Source: CAZAMP01 sp964486455
GTDB taxonomy: Bacteria > Eisenbacteria > RBG-16-71-46 > CAZAMP01
Reading direction: 5' to 3'
NCBI GenBank assembly: GCA_964486455.1
Contig: CAZAMP010000017.1
Span: 1 to 64,000, forward strand
Length of the DNA stretch: 64,000 nt
Shown: positions 26,632 to 35,310 of the stretch, in pieces
Position numbering within the stretch: position 1 is the first letter of the stretch
Layout of the letters: every line of letters starts with the position of its first letter
Translations under genes and position numbers: made by a program
The notes under the pieces: model-generated
Databases searched by the model: none
What the model was told of the DNA's origin: nothing
Seen by the model: the letters and a program-made list of their open reading frames with translations, nothing else

Positions 26632-27687
26632 CTAGAACTTGACGTTGATGGAGAACTTGTGAACGTTTTCCTCTAGAGATCTCGCCTGGGGAACCATCGC
26701 CCAGTCGATTCCGAACTGCCCAAGCCCCACACCGATGCCGAACGTCCAGTCCTCGATGGTGCCCTCCGGATCGTAGACGTATCCGAATCGGGCCGCCGCA
26801 AGGATGTTGCCCTGGGTGTAGGCGAACTCTCCACCGAGGTTCTGGATCGGCTGCTCTCTCGAACCGAAGAGCGGTTTCTTGATGTCGACGAGTCGATCGA
26901 AGAAACCGATGTCCTCGGAGATGATCATCGGTTGGTTCAGATCGTAGGTCACTCGAAACGCCGTCGTCTCTCCTCTGTACGGTTCGTACATGATCCCCAG
27001 CTTCAGGATGTGACCGAGCGGACTCGACTGCCCCTCATCGATGAACGCGATGTCCGGGCCCACGTTCGTCAACACGACCGCGACGTTGAGCTGATCGGTA
27101 CCGCCCAACCAGGGAATGACACCATGCTCCCGATACAAGAAACCGAAATCAACGGCGAAACTGCTTCCAGCGCCCTTCTTCTTCTCGGGGGTGGCCCACG
27201 CGGGGGCCAACATCACGTAGACGACTTTGAGCGCCGCTCCGAACCCAATCTTCTCGTTGAGCTTGAAACCGATGGCGCCGGTCGCGGCGACCTCATAGCT
27301 CCCGAACTTCTCGCCCTCGTTGCCGTACTCGTCGACGGCCACCGACTTGCCGTAGGTCAGATAGATGATGTTGGCGCCGACGCCACCCACATCTTCCATG
27401 GGCTGACTGAAACCGAGGTATTCGTAGTAGACGTCGTCCGCGAGCCCCGGCACCAGCTTCGTGTGCATGAGGGTCGCGGTCCGCTCTTTCGTGAACGCCA
27501 ATCCGCCGACGTTCCACCAGACACTGGTGGGATCGTCCGCCAGCGCAATGTAGGCTCGACCCATTCCGTCCGCGCGCGCTCCGGGTGTGATAAGGAGCGA
27601 TTGCGCACCCGCCGTCGACTGCGCCTCAGCGACATTCGGCACGATGAGCACACCGAGGATGAGGGCCAGGGCAACGATTCGCCGCAT
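26632..27687 (-). CDS. PorV/PorQ-family outer-membrane protein
   Basis: A protein of 351 residues. A signal peptide (1-22, ending AEA) is followed by the family hallmark LLITPGARADGMGRAYIALADDPTSVWWN and a beta barrel ending in KFSINVKF. In T9SS, PorV carries folded cargo from the SprA translocon to the PorU sortase. I choose the ATG at 27687 (GGAGG five bases upstream) over the ATG just before it at 27690 or the 27807 frame start. A promoter lies at 27798-27826. It follows the C25 peptidase by 159 bases, matching the porU-porV order of Bacteroidetes. Confidence 0.85.
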   Translation of the reverse strand: MRRIVALALILGVLIVPNVAEAQSTAGAQSLLITPGARADGMGRAYIALADDPTSVWWNVGGLAFTKERTATLMHTKLVPGLADDVYYEYLGFSQPMEDVGGVGANIIYLTYGKSVAVDEYGNEGEKFGSYEVAATGAIGFKLNEKIGFGAALKVVYVMLAPAWATPEKKKGAGSSFAVDFGFLYREHGVIPWLGGTDQLNVAVVLTNVGPDIAFIDEGQSSPLGHILKLGIMYEPYRGETTAFRVTYDLNQPMIISEDIGFFDRLVDIKKPLFGSREQPIQNLGGEFAYTQGNILAAARFGYVYDPEGTIEDWTFGIGVGLGQFGIDWAMVPQARSLEENVHKFSINVKF

Positions 27688-27692
27688 CATAT

Positions 27693-27697
27693 CCTCC
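27693..27697 (-). promoter_or_regulatory. Ribosome binding site deciding the PorV-like gene start
   Basis: GGAGG followed by ATATG and ATG at 27687. Spacing of five favours the ATG at 27687 over that at 27690. Confidence 0.65.
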
Positions 27698-27797
27698 AAT
27701 TCCGGGTCAGGCCCGGAAGGCTCGGCAACGGTGAAACCGTATGAATACTGGCATTGTACACCGTTGTCTGAGCGTAAGTTCCGAACAACCGCAAAGG

Positions 27798-27826
27798 ATC
27801 GTATCACCGGTCATCGGGACGGTCAA
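27798..27826 (-). promoter_or_regulatory. Sigma-70-type promoter for the PorV-to-Omp85 genes
   Basis: Minus strand: -35 TTGACC (27821-27826) and -10 TACGAT (27798-27803), exactly 17 bases apart. The leader to the PorV-like gene would be about 100 bases and holds a small CCGGG/CCCGG inverted repeat. It would let the downstream genes be expressed separately from the peptidase. Confidence 0.65.
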
Positions 27827-27846
27827 GAAACGCGCCACGGACACAA

Positions 27847-30800
27847 CTATCGGAGTACCGCGACCCAACCCTGCCGCCTGTGAGACGGACTGCCGTCGGC
27901 CGGCGTGATATCCATCACGTACAAATAGGACCCGTTCGCGACGAGATCGAGGTCTTCGTCACGGAGGTCCCAGACGATCGGCTCGCGGCGCCCCACCCCC
28001 GCCGGTCGAAATCCTTGCAGCTTCTTGATTTGCCGACCCGTGATCGAGTAGATCGTGACCTCGATATCCGACGGCACGTTGAAGTCGACGAAGAAGCCGG
28101 CGCTATCACGGGCCGGATTCGGGTACACGTGAACGCGTTCCAGCTCGGGCTCACTCGATGCGACCAGGTAGATCTCCTGGCTCAAAGTCGACCGATTGCC
28201 CAGGTTGTCGGACGCCCGCACCTTGACCAGGTAGGGCCGTCCCGCCTCGAGTAAGGACGGGATGGGCACGCTGACATCCGCCTGCCGGAAACCATCCTCA
28301 AATACGATATCGGCCGCCAGATCATGAATCGACACCACGTAGTTGCCGGGCTCCTCGAAGGTCAGAATGACCGACTGGGCGTCCAGCAACTCCGTGATAT
28401 AGATACCGCTGTCGTCCTCGAGGCTGACATCTATCGAGGACCCGAACGGCACCGCCTCGGACGAGCCGTCGAAGTTCAGCGCGATCGTCGGACCGTCGAC
28501 GTCGTCGAGCACCGTGCCCGCTTTCAAGGTGTCGGGGATCGTGATACCGACGATGTGCCCCAAGGCGTCGTCGTTGCCGCTGCCGGTCACGTAGCATCGG
28601 ATCTCCGCGTGACCCTTCGCACCACGCCGAAGCCCGGTCGGCACGACGAACTGCGTCTCGAACTGCCCGTTCTCGACGCTGACGTCACCGCGGTAGATGG
28701 GTGCGCCCGGAAGATGGTAGTCGACCGCGGCCACATCTTCACGGTCGCGGAACAACGCTGAATCGAACACCTCGAGTCGTGAGGTCCCGGAGAAGTTACT
28801 CACGTGGAGATCGTCGTCGTCGGTGATCGTGCCGCGAACCGTAACCACCTGCCCGCGCCAGAGTGTGTAGGTCGTGTCGGCCTCGGCATCCTCCGGGGCG
28901 GGGGGCGCGTCGTCCACGACCAACTCGATTTCCGCATCGTACTTGGGCCAGACCATGACACTCGCGGGATCGCCGAGGACGTTGTACTTGTGGCTGTTGT
29001 TGCCCGGCGCGAGCGCCAAAGCGAGAACGGCCGATTCGCCGATCGTCCGCAGCGAATCCCCGTCCGTACTCTCGCCCGCGAAGAACGAGCTCAGGAGGCT
29101 TCGATTGAGTCGGATGTTGCTACCCGAATAGGCGACGGCCGCGGCGCTGTAGGAGGCGACAGATCCCCCTCCCGCCTGCTTCACGATGGTCTCGCCAAGC
29201 CCCTCGTGCACGGCGTCGAACTTGCCCACCGAACACGAGGCGGTGATGAAGTAGAAGTAGCGGCCGTCGTTTTTCATCGACGGCACGTCCGGGCTTTCGA
29301 GCACGCGCTCATCGGCCATCACCGTTTCCCCACCGTGACCAACGTAGTCGACCAGCCAGACTCCGTCGTTGATCGCGTTGAGTAGCGCGTCCCGAGCGGC
29401 CGTCTTGTCCGCGAGACGGCATTCAGTGCCGGTAACGGGATCCGGATACTCAACCAGGTAGATCTTCGTGCACGTGACCTCCGACGGAAGCGTATCGCAC
29501 AGGCTTTCGGCCTGGGACGTGTGCGTCCACTGGAGGCCGTCCGGCTGGTCGCGCTGACAGAGATCGTCCGCGATGATCGCGGACCGGATGACCCAGGCCC
29601 CTCGATCGGGAGTGAGCGCGTGCGTGACCGTCTTGTCGACGATGGCCGACGAATGCACGGTCGTCTGCGCGGGGATCCGACCGACTGAGATCTCCATCGT
29701 GTAGTCGGTGTTCGGCCCATCGAAGAGACCCAGGTAATCGTCCGACGGCCAGCTCGCTTCGTAATCATCGGCAAGGCTCGCGTCGTAGCGTTCCGACCAC
29801 GCGGGAATGTAGTCCACCTCATTGGCATTGGCGAAATCGCGGTGGTCGAGGTCCGCGTCTCCGATCAGCACGCCGTAAGCCAGCCGGGGCTCCGTCGGCT
29901 GCCCCGGGTCCCGGTAGTTCTCGTAGGCGAACTTGAAGAAGTTGCGGATCGCGGTCGGGTCGGGAAGTCCCCAAGAGAACTCGTCGTAAACGTCCTGCAC
30001 CGGCACGGCGAGCACCTGGGGATCGTCCAAGCCGTGGATGACCTGCTCCCGCAGCGCCTTGAGCGCCGTGGCCGACGCCGCGAAGTCCTCGTGGTAGACG
30101 ATGATGTAGTCGATGGGTTCCCGGAGCTCCCGCAAAAACCGCGCGGCGTCGATCGGAGGCGGCCGCCGCATGATGTCGACGGCATCCATCCGTCTCGATT
30201 CGGGCGCGATGATGTATCGGCTCGGCGGCTCGGGCGACTCATTGCGTTCGAACTCCAGCCTGTATCTAGCCCCCTCGCTGGTGAACGTCCCTCCCAACAG
30301 GAGAATGGGATCGTTCGGATTCGTGATGTCATAGACGTCCACGAGCGTATCCGGCAAATCAACGATCCGGTATCGCACATCGCCCGTGATCGAAGGCGCG
30401 CGAAAGATCAGATCATCTCCCGTCCACCCGAGCTCGCGCTCGTGTCGGATCTCCAGGAACGCCAGGTAGACGCGGTCGAGCCGCACAACCACGGAGTCCG
30501 GGTAGTGTGGGTCTTCCCCTCCATAGACGAGCACTCGGAAATCGTTCCCGTTCTCAATGAACCAGGTTCCGGTGGTGTCAGTGTCGTGCCGGGTCAGCCC
30601 CTCCCATTCCTGACGAGCGAGCTCATTGCCGTTGATCCGCGTATCCACCATGTGGTCCGGCAGACTCCCGTTGCGATTGTCGGTGGCCCCCCAGAACCGG
30701 AAGAAGAGAGATCCTTCCGAACCGGCCTTGTGACCGGGAAGGCCGAACTCACCCGCGATCCTCCACGACCCGTCCGTTCGCCTGAAGCCGGTGTTCCACC

Positions 30801-32082
30801 ACCACTTCTCCCACCGAATGTTGTTCTCGCGAGGCGAGCCGTCGAAGTGTCTGTTCAATTCGAAATGGACGCGCTGCGTCACGGATTCGACAAGAGTATC
30901 GTCCTCGAGCTGGTCGGGGGTGACGATTTCGACCGTGTCCGTGAGGCGTTTGGGATCGCCCGTAAGGCTTCCGCCCCAGGCCAGGAAATAGACGCGAACA
31001 TCCGTGTACTGGTGCATGACGTAAGTCGTGTCTTCCGAGCCATAGACGAGATCATCGTGATAGCCGTCAACCGGCTGCGTGTAGAACTCGATTCGATCGT
31101 TGCCGTCCAGCTCTCCGTCGTCGCCGTCCTCCACGAGAATGGGGAGCTCCGTCATCCAGGGCGGATTGTCCGGATCCTCATCCGGCGGGACGGATGAAAG
31201 CTCGAGTGGACTGCCCACAAAGAGCCGGAGCGTGGTGGCGTCGATCGTACCGCTCGCTCCCGCGGCCTGAAGCTCGGCGGCGGTCACGCGCGTGATCCCC
31301 TCACCTTCCGTCTCGATTCGCATCCAGTTCGAAGCGCTCGAGAAATAGTCGGCGACGCCCCGCATGTACCGAGGCGACTCACTTCGCAGCCAGTCGCGTG
31401 ACTGCGGTCCGTTTATGAGCTGCCGGTCGATCCACGTATCCAGGCGATCGTCGCCGTAGCGCGCGGCGCGGCTCTTCCGCGATGGACTGCTCGTGGACCT
31501 CAGCTGGACGTGCACACGCATTTCGGAAACGAACTCGAAGCCGCCCGCCCCGGGCCGCGTGCGGACGGGTGACAGCTCCAGTCGGGCGACGCGTCGGTTT
31601 CGCCACCACGACACGCTGCGAAGCTCCGCGTGTCTTGCGGGATAACGCCCCGCCTCCGCATCGTTCCATGCAGGCTCGATTGCCCAACCGCGCGGCGCCA
31701 GTCGATTCCCCGGCTCGGAGATCGGGCTCGGAACCGGCCGTATCGGCGCCCCGCCGTGATACGTCGTGCGAAGCGGTTTCACGTCGACGCTCGAAACAAC
31801 GGCTTGCGGAGGGATGCCGAGTAGCAGCGTCCGTACCGGAACTTCCGGCCAGCCGGTTTGATCCGTGCGGTCACAACCGCGGACGTCGACGTCAAGCCAG
31901 CTGCGGCCGCCCAGAATCACCTCGCGCGTCTCGGGAGTATCGAATCGAATCGTGAAGATGATGGCGTCGGGGTCGGACCGCTCCACACTGATCTCGGCCT
32001 CGCCCGCCGATGCGAGGCACGTTGCGATCAAAGACGTGAAAGCAGCAGCGAAGACGGACCTGAATGTGAATCGACGCGTCAT
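27847..32082 (-). CDS. C25-family cysteine peptidase, PorU-like, with C-terminal YPNP sorting-type domain
   Basis: A protein of 1411 residues with a signal peptide (1-26, ending ASAGE). The middle is a gingipain/PorU-like C25 peptidase: His916 in the motif YVGHGG and Cys950 in TASCSVGK form the expected dyad, 34 residues apart (33 in gingipain RgpB). The C-terminal region (about 1310-1411) holds VYPNPA and a beta-sandwich (IYSITGRQIKKL), the type-A T9SS sorting pattern. In T9SS the PorU sortase removes such C-terminal signals. A free C25 protease cargo is the alternative. The start is ATG 32082 with AGGTGG upstream. It follows the small membrane protein by 12 bases. Confidence 0.85.
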   Translation of the reverse strand: MTRRFTFRSVFAAAFTSLIATCLASAGEAEISVERSDPDAIIFTIRFDTPETREVILGGRSWLDVDVRGCDRTDQTGWPEVPVRTLLLGIPPQAVVSSVDVKPLRTTYHGGAPIRPVPSPISEPGNRLAPRGWAIEPAWNDAEAGRYPARHAELRSVSWWRNRRVARLELSPVRTRPGAGGFEFVSEMRVHVQLRSTSSPSRKSRAARYGDDRLDTWIDRQLINGPQSRDWLRSESPRYMRGVADYFSSASNWMRIETEGEGITRVTAAELQAAGASGTIDATTLRLFVGSPLELSSVPPDEDPDNPPWMTELPILVEDGDDGELDGNDRIEFYTQPVDGYHDDLVYGSEDTTYVMHQYTDVRVYFLAWGGSLTGDPKRLTDTVEIVTPDQLEDDTLVESVTQRVHFELNRHFDGSPRENNIRWEKWWWNTGFRRTDGSWRIAGEFGLPGHKAGSEGSLFFRFWGATDNRNGSLPDHMVDTRINGNELARQEWEGLTRHDTDTTGTWFIENGNDFRVLVYGGEDPHYPDSVVVRLDRVYLAFLEIRHERELGWTGDDLIFRAPSITGDVRYRIVDLPDTLVDVYDITNPNDPILLLGGTFTSEGARYRLEFERNESPEPPSRYIIAPESRRMDAVDIMRRPPPIDAARFLRELREPIDYIIVYHEDFAASATALKALREQVIHGLDDPQVLAVPVQDVYDEFSWGLPDPTAIRNFFKFAYENYRDPGQPTEPRLAYGVLIGDADLDHRDFANANEVDYIPAWSERYDASLADDYEASWPSDDYLGLFDGPNTDYTMEISVGRIPAQTTVHSSAIVDKTVTHALTPDRGAWVIRSAIIADDLCQRDQPDGLQWTHTSQAESLCDTLPSEVTCTKIYLVEYPDPVTGTECRLADKTAARDALLNAINDGVWLVDYVGHGGETVMADERVLESPDVPSMKNDGRYFYFITASCSVGKFDAVHEGLGETIVKQAGGGSVASYSAAAVAYSGSNIRLNRSLLSSFFAGESTDGDSLRTIGESAVLALALAPGNNSHKYNVLGDPASVMVWPKYDAEIELVVDDAPPAPEDAEADTTYTLWRGQVVTVRGTITDDDDLHVSNFSGTSRLEVFDSALFRDREDVAAVDYHLPGAPIYRGDVSVENGQFETQFVVPTGLRRGAKGHAEIRCYVTGSGNDDALGHIVGITIPDTLKAGTVLDDVDGPTIALNFDGSSEAVPFGSSIDVSLEDDSGIYITELLDAQSVILTFEEPGNYVVSIHDLAADIVFEDGFRQADVSVPIPSLLEAGRPYLVKVRASDNLGNRSTLSQEIYLVASSEPELERVHVYPNPARDSAGFFVDFNVPSDIEVTIYSITGRQIKKLQGFRPAGVGRREPIVWDLRDEDLDLVANGSYLYVMDITPADGSPSHRRQGWVAVLR

Positions 32083-32094
32083 CTTTTGACCACC

Positions 32095-32493
32095 TCAGCG
32101 AGTGACATGCCAGAGAGCCGCCACGATGATTGCCAGCTGCCAGATTCCGTGAATCGGCGCGAGACTCCGCCCGTGAGGGAGCGGTCCGACGTGCGTGGGA
32201 AAGATTCGCTGCCGCTCACGGATCCAGCCCATCTTGAAGAGGAGGTTTTCCAGATCGGGCGCGAACCCCCCGACCGCACCCCAGATCACGCCGGTGTGCC
32301 ATCCGGACAGAGCCGCCACGGCACCTGCCACGAGAATCGTCAGAACCACGTCCACCCGATAGTCGGTCAGATCATAGTGGGGAACAACGTCGAGCACGAC
32401 GTGGGAAACCACACCCAGGGTGAAAGCCAGCACCGGGTCGCCGACGATCGCGCCGATGGCGGCCCCGGCGGCGGCGTGCGCGCCCGAGGTCAT
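32095..32493 (-). CDS. Small membrane protein, YdjM/DUF457-like
   Basis: A protein of 132 residues with about three hydrophobic segments. Residues 1-60 contain HAAAGAAIGAIVGDP and LGVVSHVVLDVVPHYD, with conserved His/Asp positions typical of membrane-bound metal-dependent hydrolase-like families such as YdjM. No further domain is seen. It sits between the Trm112-like gene and the C25 peptidase and probably shares their transcript. The function is not established. Confidence 0.55.
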   Translation of the reverse strand: MTSGAHAAAGAAIGAIVGDPVLAFTLGVVSHVVLDVVPHYDLTDYRVDVVLTILVAGAVAALSGWHTGVIWGAVGGFAPDLENLLFKMGWIRERQRIFPTHVGPLPHGRSLAPIHGIWQLAIIVAALWHVTR

Positions 32494-32498
32494 CCGGA

Positions 32499-32666
32499 TC
32501 AGAACCTCTCCGCTTCATCCACCAGCATGTTCGGTATGTCATCTTCCACCTTGAACCGGAGACGACACGACTGGCAGATGAGCTTCTCGTTCTCGCGATC
32601 GTAGTCGAGGTCACCCTTGCATGCCGGACAGGCCAGAATATCCAAGAGTTCGGGCTTGAGACTCAT
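32499..32666 (-). CDS. Trm112-like (UPF0434) zinc-binding protein
   Basis: A protein of 55 residues, with two CxxC knuckles (Cys13/16 and Cys31/34) as in YcaR/Trm112-type proteins. MSLKPELLDILACPAC is typical of the family's N-terminus. Such proteins act as small zinc-binding partners or activators of methyltransferases; the partner here is unknown. The start is ATG 32666 with GGAG nine bases upstream; an in-frame extension would lack this site. It is the first gene of a run leading to the C25 peptidase and is preceded by a proposed promoter at 32836-32865. Confidence 0.8.
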   Translation of the reverse strand: MSLKPELLDILACPACKGDLDYDRENEKLICQSCRLRFKVEDDIPNMLVDEAERF

Positions 32667-32835
32667 GACATCGATCTCCTGTTCGGCGGCCGGGACCAAA
32701 CCGGATTGTCCGAGACCGGCCGGCACTTCCGGGTACATCCTTCGAACCCGATACCGGCAGGTCGGTTCCGCCGCACGCGATTCGCGTCTTCTTGTCCACG
32801 GGAGGGAAACATAGCGTTGATAACACGGCCGCGAA

Positions 32836-32865
32836 ACGGTAACAGGGGGCGCCCAAACGTGTCAA
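32836..32865 (-). promoter_or_regulatory. Putative promoter for the Trm112-like gene and C25 operon
   Basis: Minus strand: perfect -35 TTGACA (32860-32865), 18-base spacer, -10 TACCGT (32836-32841). The -10 is weak, so this is a tentative call. Confidence 0.45.
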
Positions 32866-32916
32866 ACACTCCCCCACTCCCGCGTGATCGATCGAAAGTC
32901 GATCGTGCGTCGGAAC

Positions 32917-32945
32917 TTGGCCTGACGAGATCGCCCAACTATACT
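32917..32945 (+). promoter_or_regulatory. Sigma-70-type promoter for the Cys-rich protein gene
   Basis: Plus strand: -35 TTGGCC (32917-32922), 17-base spacer, -10 TATACT (32940-32945). Transcription would start near 32952, about 48 bases before the ATG at 33000. Confidence 0.6.
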
Positions 32946-32999
32946 CCCGGCCAAGCTACCAAAACCCTTTCAAACGCGTCGGACCTGATGGAGCACGAT

Positions 33000-33302
33000 A
33001 TGCTCTGCTATTTCTGCAGCGCCGAGATCGGATCGCAGGATCGTATCTTCCGAACGGATAGCTGCCCAGCCTGCGGAAAGGATCTGCACGCGTGTGTTCA
33101 GTGTCAGTTCTACGATCCACACGCGCACAACCAGTGCCGAGAGCCAAAGGCCGAGTTTCAGGCTAATCGCGAGCGCGCGAACTTCTGTGAGTATTTTCAG
33201 CCGTCGGAGGCCGGGCGGGCCGTGAAGAAAAGACCCGACACGTCGACGAAGGCTAAGAAGGCTCTGGAGAACCTCTTCAAGGACTCACCAAAGGATTCCT
33301 GA
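33000..33302 (+). CDS. Cys-rich zinc-ribbon protein, function unknown
   Basis: A protein of 100 residues with eight cysteines: two CxxC ribbons at Cys3/6 and 22/25, then Cys32/35, Cys46 and Cys63. ACVQCQFYDPHAHNQC is a conserved-looking core. A Lys-rich tail (TSTKAKKALENLF) follows. It is probably a cytoplasmic zinc-binding protein; no catalytic motif is recognised. I start at ATG 33000 (GGAG six bases upstream) rather than 32988, which lacks a ribosome binding site. A clear promoter precedes it. The gene stands alone and converges on msbA. Confidence 0.7.
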   Translation: MLCYFCSAEIGSQDRIFRTDSCPACGKDLHACVQCQFYDPHAHNQCREPKAEFQANRERANFCEYFQPSEAGRAVKKRPDTSTKAKKALENLFKDSPKDS

Positions 33303-33310
33303 ACCGTGCG

Positions 33311-35215
33311 TCAGGGTGTTCCCGGCCCCGCTTCCTCGACCCGATCGCAGTACTGCATGTCATGTAGGCGTCGGTACAGCCCGCCCTCGACGAGGAGCTC
33401 GTCGTGAGAACCGCGTTGAATGATCCTCCCGTCGGCCAGAACCACGATGGTGTCCGCGTGCCGGACCGTGGAGAGGCGGTGCGCGATCACGATTGACGTC
33501 CGGTCCCGAAGCAGGTTGTCGATCGCGGCCTGCACGAGGGTTTCCGATTCCGAGTCCAGTGAGGATGTGGCCTCGTCGAAGATCAGGATGGATGGGTTCT
33601 TGAGAATCGCGCGCGCGATCGTCAGTCGCTGGCGCTGTCCCCCCGAGAGCATGTGCCCGCGCTCGCCGATCCAGGTTTCATATCCGTCGCTCATCCGCTC
33701 GATGAACTCCGCCGCGTTGGCGGCTTCGGCCGCCGCCATGACCTCCTTGCGCGAGGCGTTACGCCGGCCCAGCACGATGTTTTCGTAGATCGTCCCTTCG
33801 AAGAGAACCGGGTCCTGCGTGACGAGACCGATCTCGCGCCTCACGTCGGCGATTCGGAGATCACGAAGATCCGATCCGTCCAGTGTGATGCGCCCCTCGG
33901 TGGGGTCATAGAAGCGCGGGATGAGATCCGCAAGCGTGGATTTCCCCGCTCCCGACGGGCCGACGAGCGCGACCGCCGATCCTCTCGGGATCGTGAGATC
34001 GATTTCCCGGAGAACGGGTGTGTCGGCGTCGTACGCGAACCCCACACCCTCCATCCGGATCTCCTTCTCGAGACGCTGCACCGGCCTGGCGTCGGGCCCG
34101 TCCTTGACGGTGGGGACGGAATCCAGCACGTCGAACACGCGGCGCGACGCGGCGAGTCCCTGCTGGATGGTGATGTTCACCTGAGAGAGAATCTTGATCG
34201 GCTGCATCATCGACAGCATGCCGACGATGAAAAGCATGAATCGCCCCGACGCCTCCCCGTCGGCCGCCACGCGTGAGCCGGCGTACCAGAGGATGACGAC
34301 CGCCACGAGCACCCCGAGCATCTCCGTCAGCGGTGCGGCGAGCGACCCGATCCGCGTCATGCGCACCATTTCGCCAGCGTAGCTCTGCGTCTCAGTTGAG
34401 AAACGCTCGATGCGGTGTCCTTCCAGCCCAAACGCCTTCACGACGCGCATCCCCCCGAGTGTCTCCCCCAACACGGCCGTCAACCGCGCGAGCTTCGTCT
34501 GCGACACGCGGCTGGACCGCCTGAGCGTGTGGCCGATCCGATCGATGAGCCACAGGTTCGGCGGCAGGACGAGGATCGCCAAGAAAAACAGCTGCCAGCT
34601 CGCGATCAGGACCGTGATCAGGTACACCATCAGGAGCAGGCTCTGACGGATGAGGCTTGCGAACCCGTTCGCGATGGCTCCGCGGATGAGATCGACGTCG
34701 TAGATAACGCGGGAGATCAGCGTCCCGGAGTGGCTCTGCGAAAAGTAGTCCTGCGAAAGAGATTGGTAGTGCTCGAAGACGCGGTTACGGATGTCACGGA
34801 TCACGTTTTGCTCGACGCGAACGATCAGAAAGCTCTGTGCGTACCAGAAGATATTCTTGAACAGGAATATCAGAACCAACACGACGCAGAATCGGTTGAG
34901 TGTCGATCGTCGATCATCGCCGCGAATAGCACCGTAGAAGGCCCGCTCGAGCGACTGCCTCAGGTTCCCCCCGTCGCCGCTGAGCTCTGTCACGCCGTCC
35001 GCTGACGTTTCCACTTCGAGGTTGTGCCGGTCGGAGAGCTCTGCCGGCGTGTCACCGGAAAGTACGATCTCGGTGAACGGGATGATCATAGCCAGCGAGA
35101 AACCGCTGAGCGCCGCGAAGAACACCATGAAAGCGACCGCGGCGAGAAGGATGCTGACGTGAGGCCCGAGAAACCTCAGCAGCCGTCCGTAGAGTTTGAC
35201 GAGATCCCAACGCAT
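33311..35215 (-). CDS. ABC exporter of the MsbA/lipid A type
   Basis: A protein of 634 residues: a six-helix membrane domain (about 1-350), Walker A GPSGAGKS (419-426), LSGGQ signature (523-527) and Walker B ILIFDE (543-548). It is a half-transporter that dimerises and flips lipids or lipopolysaccharide precursors across the inner membrane. The first periplasmic loop (about residues 53-105) is longer than in E. coli MsbA and rich in acidic residues. It lies downstream of GT9, accA and M23, so an envelope-lipid role is likely. It could alternatively export another lipid or drug. Confidence 0.8.
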   Translation of the reverse strand: MRWDLVKLYGRLLRFLGPHVSILLAAVAFMVFFAALSGFSLAMIIPFTEIVLSGDTPAELSDRHNLEVETSADGVTELSGDGGNLRQSLERAFYGAIRGDDRRSTLNRFCVVLVLIFLFKNIFWYAQSFLIVRVEQNVIRDIRNRVFEHYQSLSQDYFSQSHSGTLISRVIYDVDLIRGAIANGFASLIRQSLLLMVYLITVLIASWQLFFLAILVLPPNLWLIDRIGHTLRRSSRVSQTKLARLTAVLGETLGGMRVVKAFGLEGHRIERFSTETQSYAGEMVRMTRIGSLAAPLTEMLGVLVAVVILWYAGSRVAADGEASGRFMLFIVGMLSMMQPIKILSQVNITIQQGLAASRRVFDVLDSVPTVKDGPDARPVQRLEKEIRMEGVGFAYDADTPVLREIDLTIPRGSAVALVGPSGAGKSTLADLIPRFYDPTEGRITLDGSDLRDLRIADVRREIGLVTQDPVLFEGTIYENIVLGRRNASRKEVMAAAEAANAAEFIERMSDGYETWIGERGHMLSGGQRQRLTIARAILKNPSILIFDEATSSLDSESETLVQAAIDNLLRDRTSIVIAHRLSTVRHADTIVVLADGRIIQRGSHDELLVEGGLYRRLHDMQYCDRVEEAGPGTP

Positions 35216-35310
35216 CCGCGTTCTCCGGTTGTTCGTCGCGGGCCCCGCGTTGCGGCGATCGTTCGATCAGACGCGGCCCCGCCGGGTCAGAGTACGGCGT
35301 CCGCCCCGAA

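Larger units (their letters stand above)
32667..32999. other. Divergent intergenic region with two promoters, no gene
   Basis: The 333 bases between the Trm112-like gene (leftward) and the Cys-rich gene (rightward). A leftward promoter lies at 32836-32865 and a rightward one at 32917-32945; they do not overlap. The long leftward leader (about 160 bases) has no strong hairpin or known riboswitch that I could see. No conserved frame is present. Confidence 0.5.

Noticed and set aside
29842..31197. Plus-strand frame opposite the C25 peptidase
   Set aside because: Antisense frame without domains.
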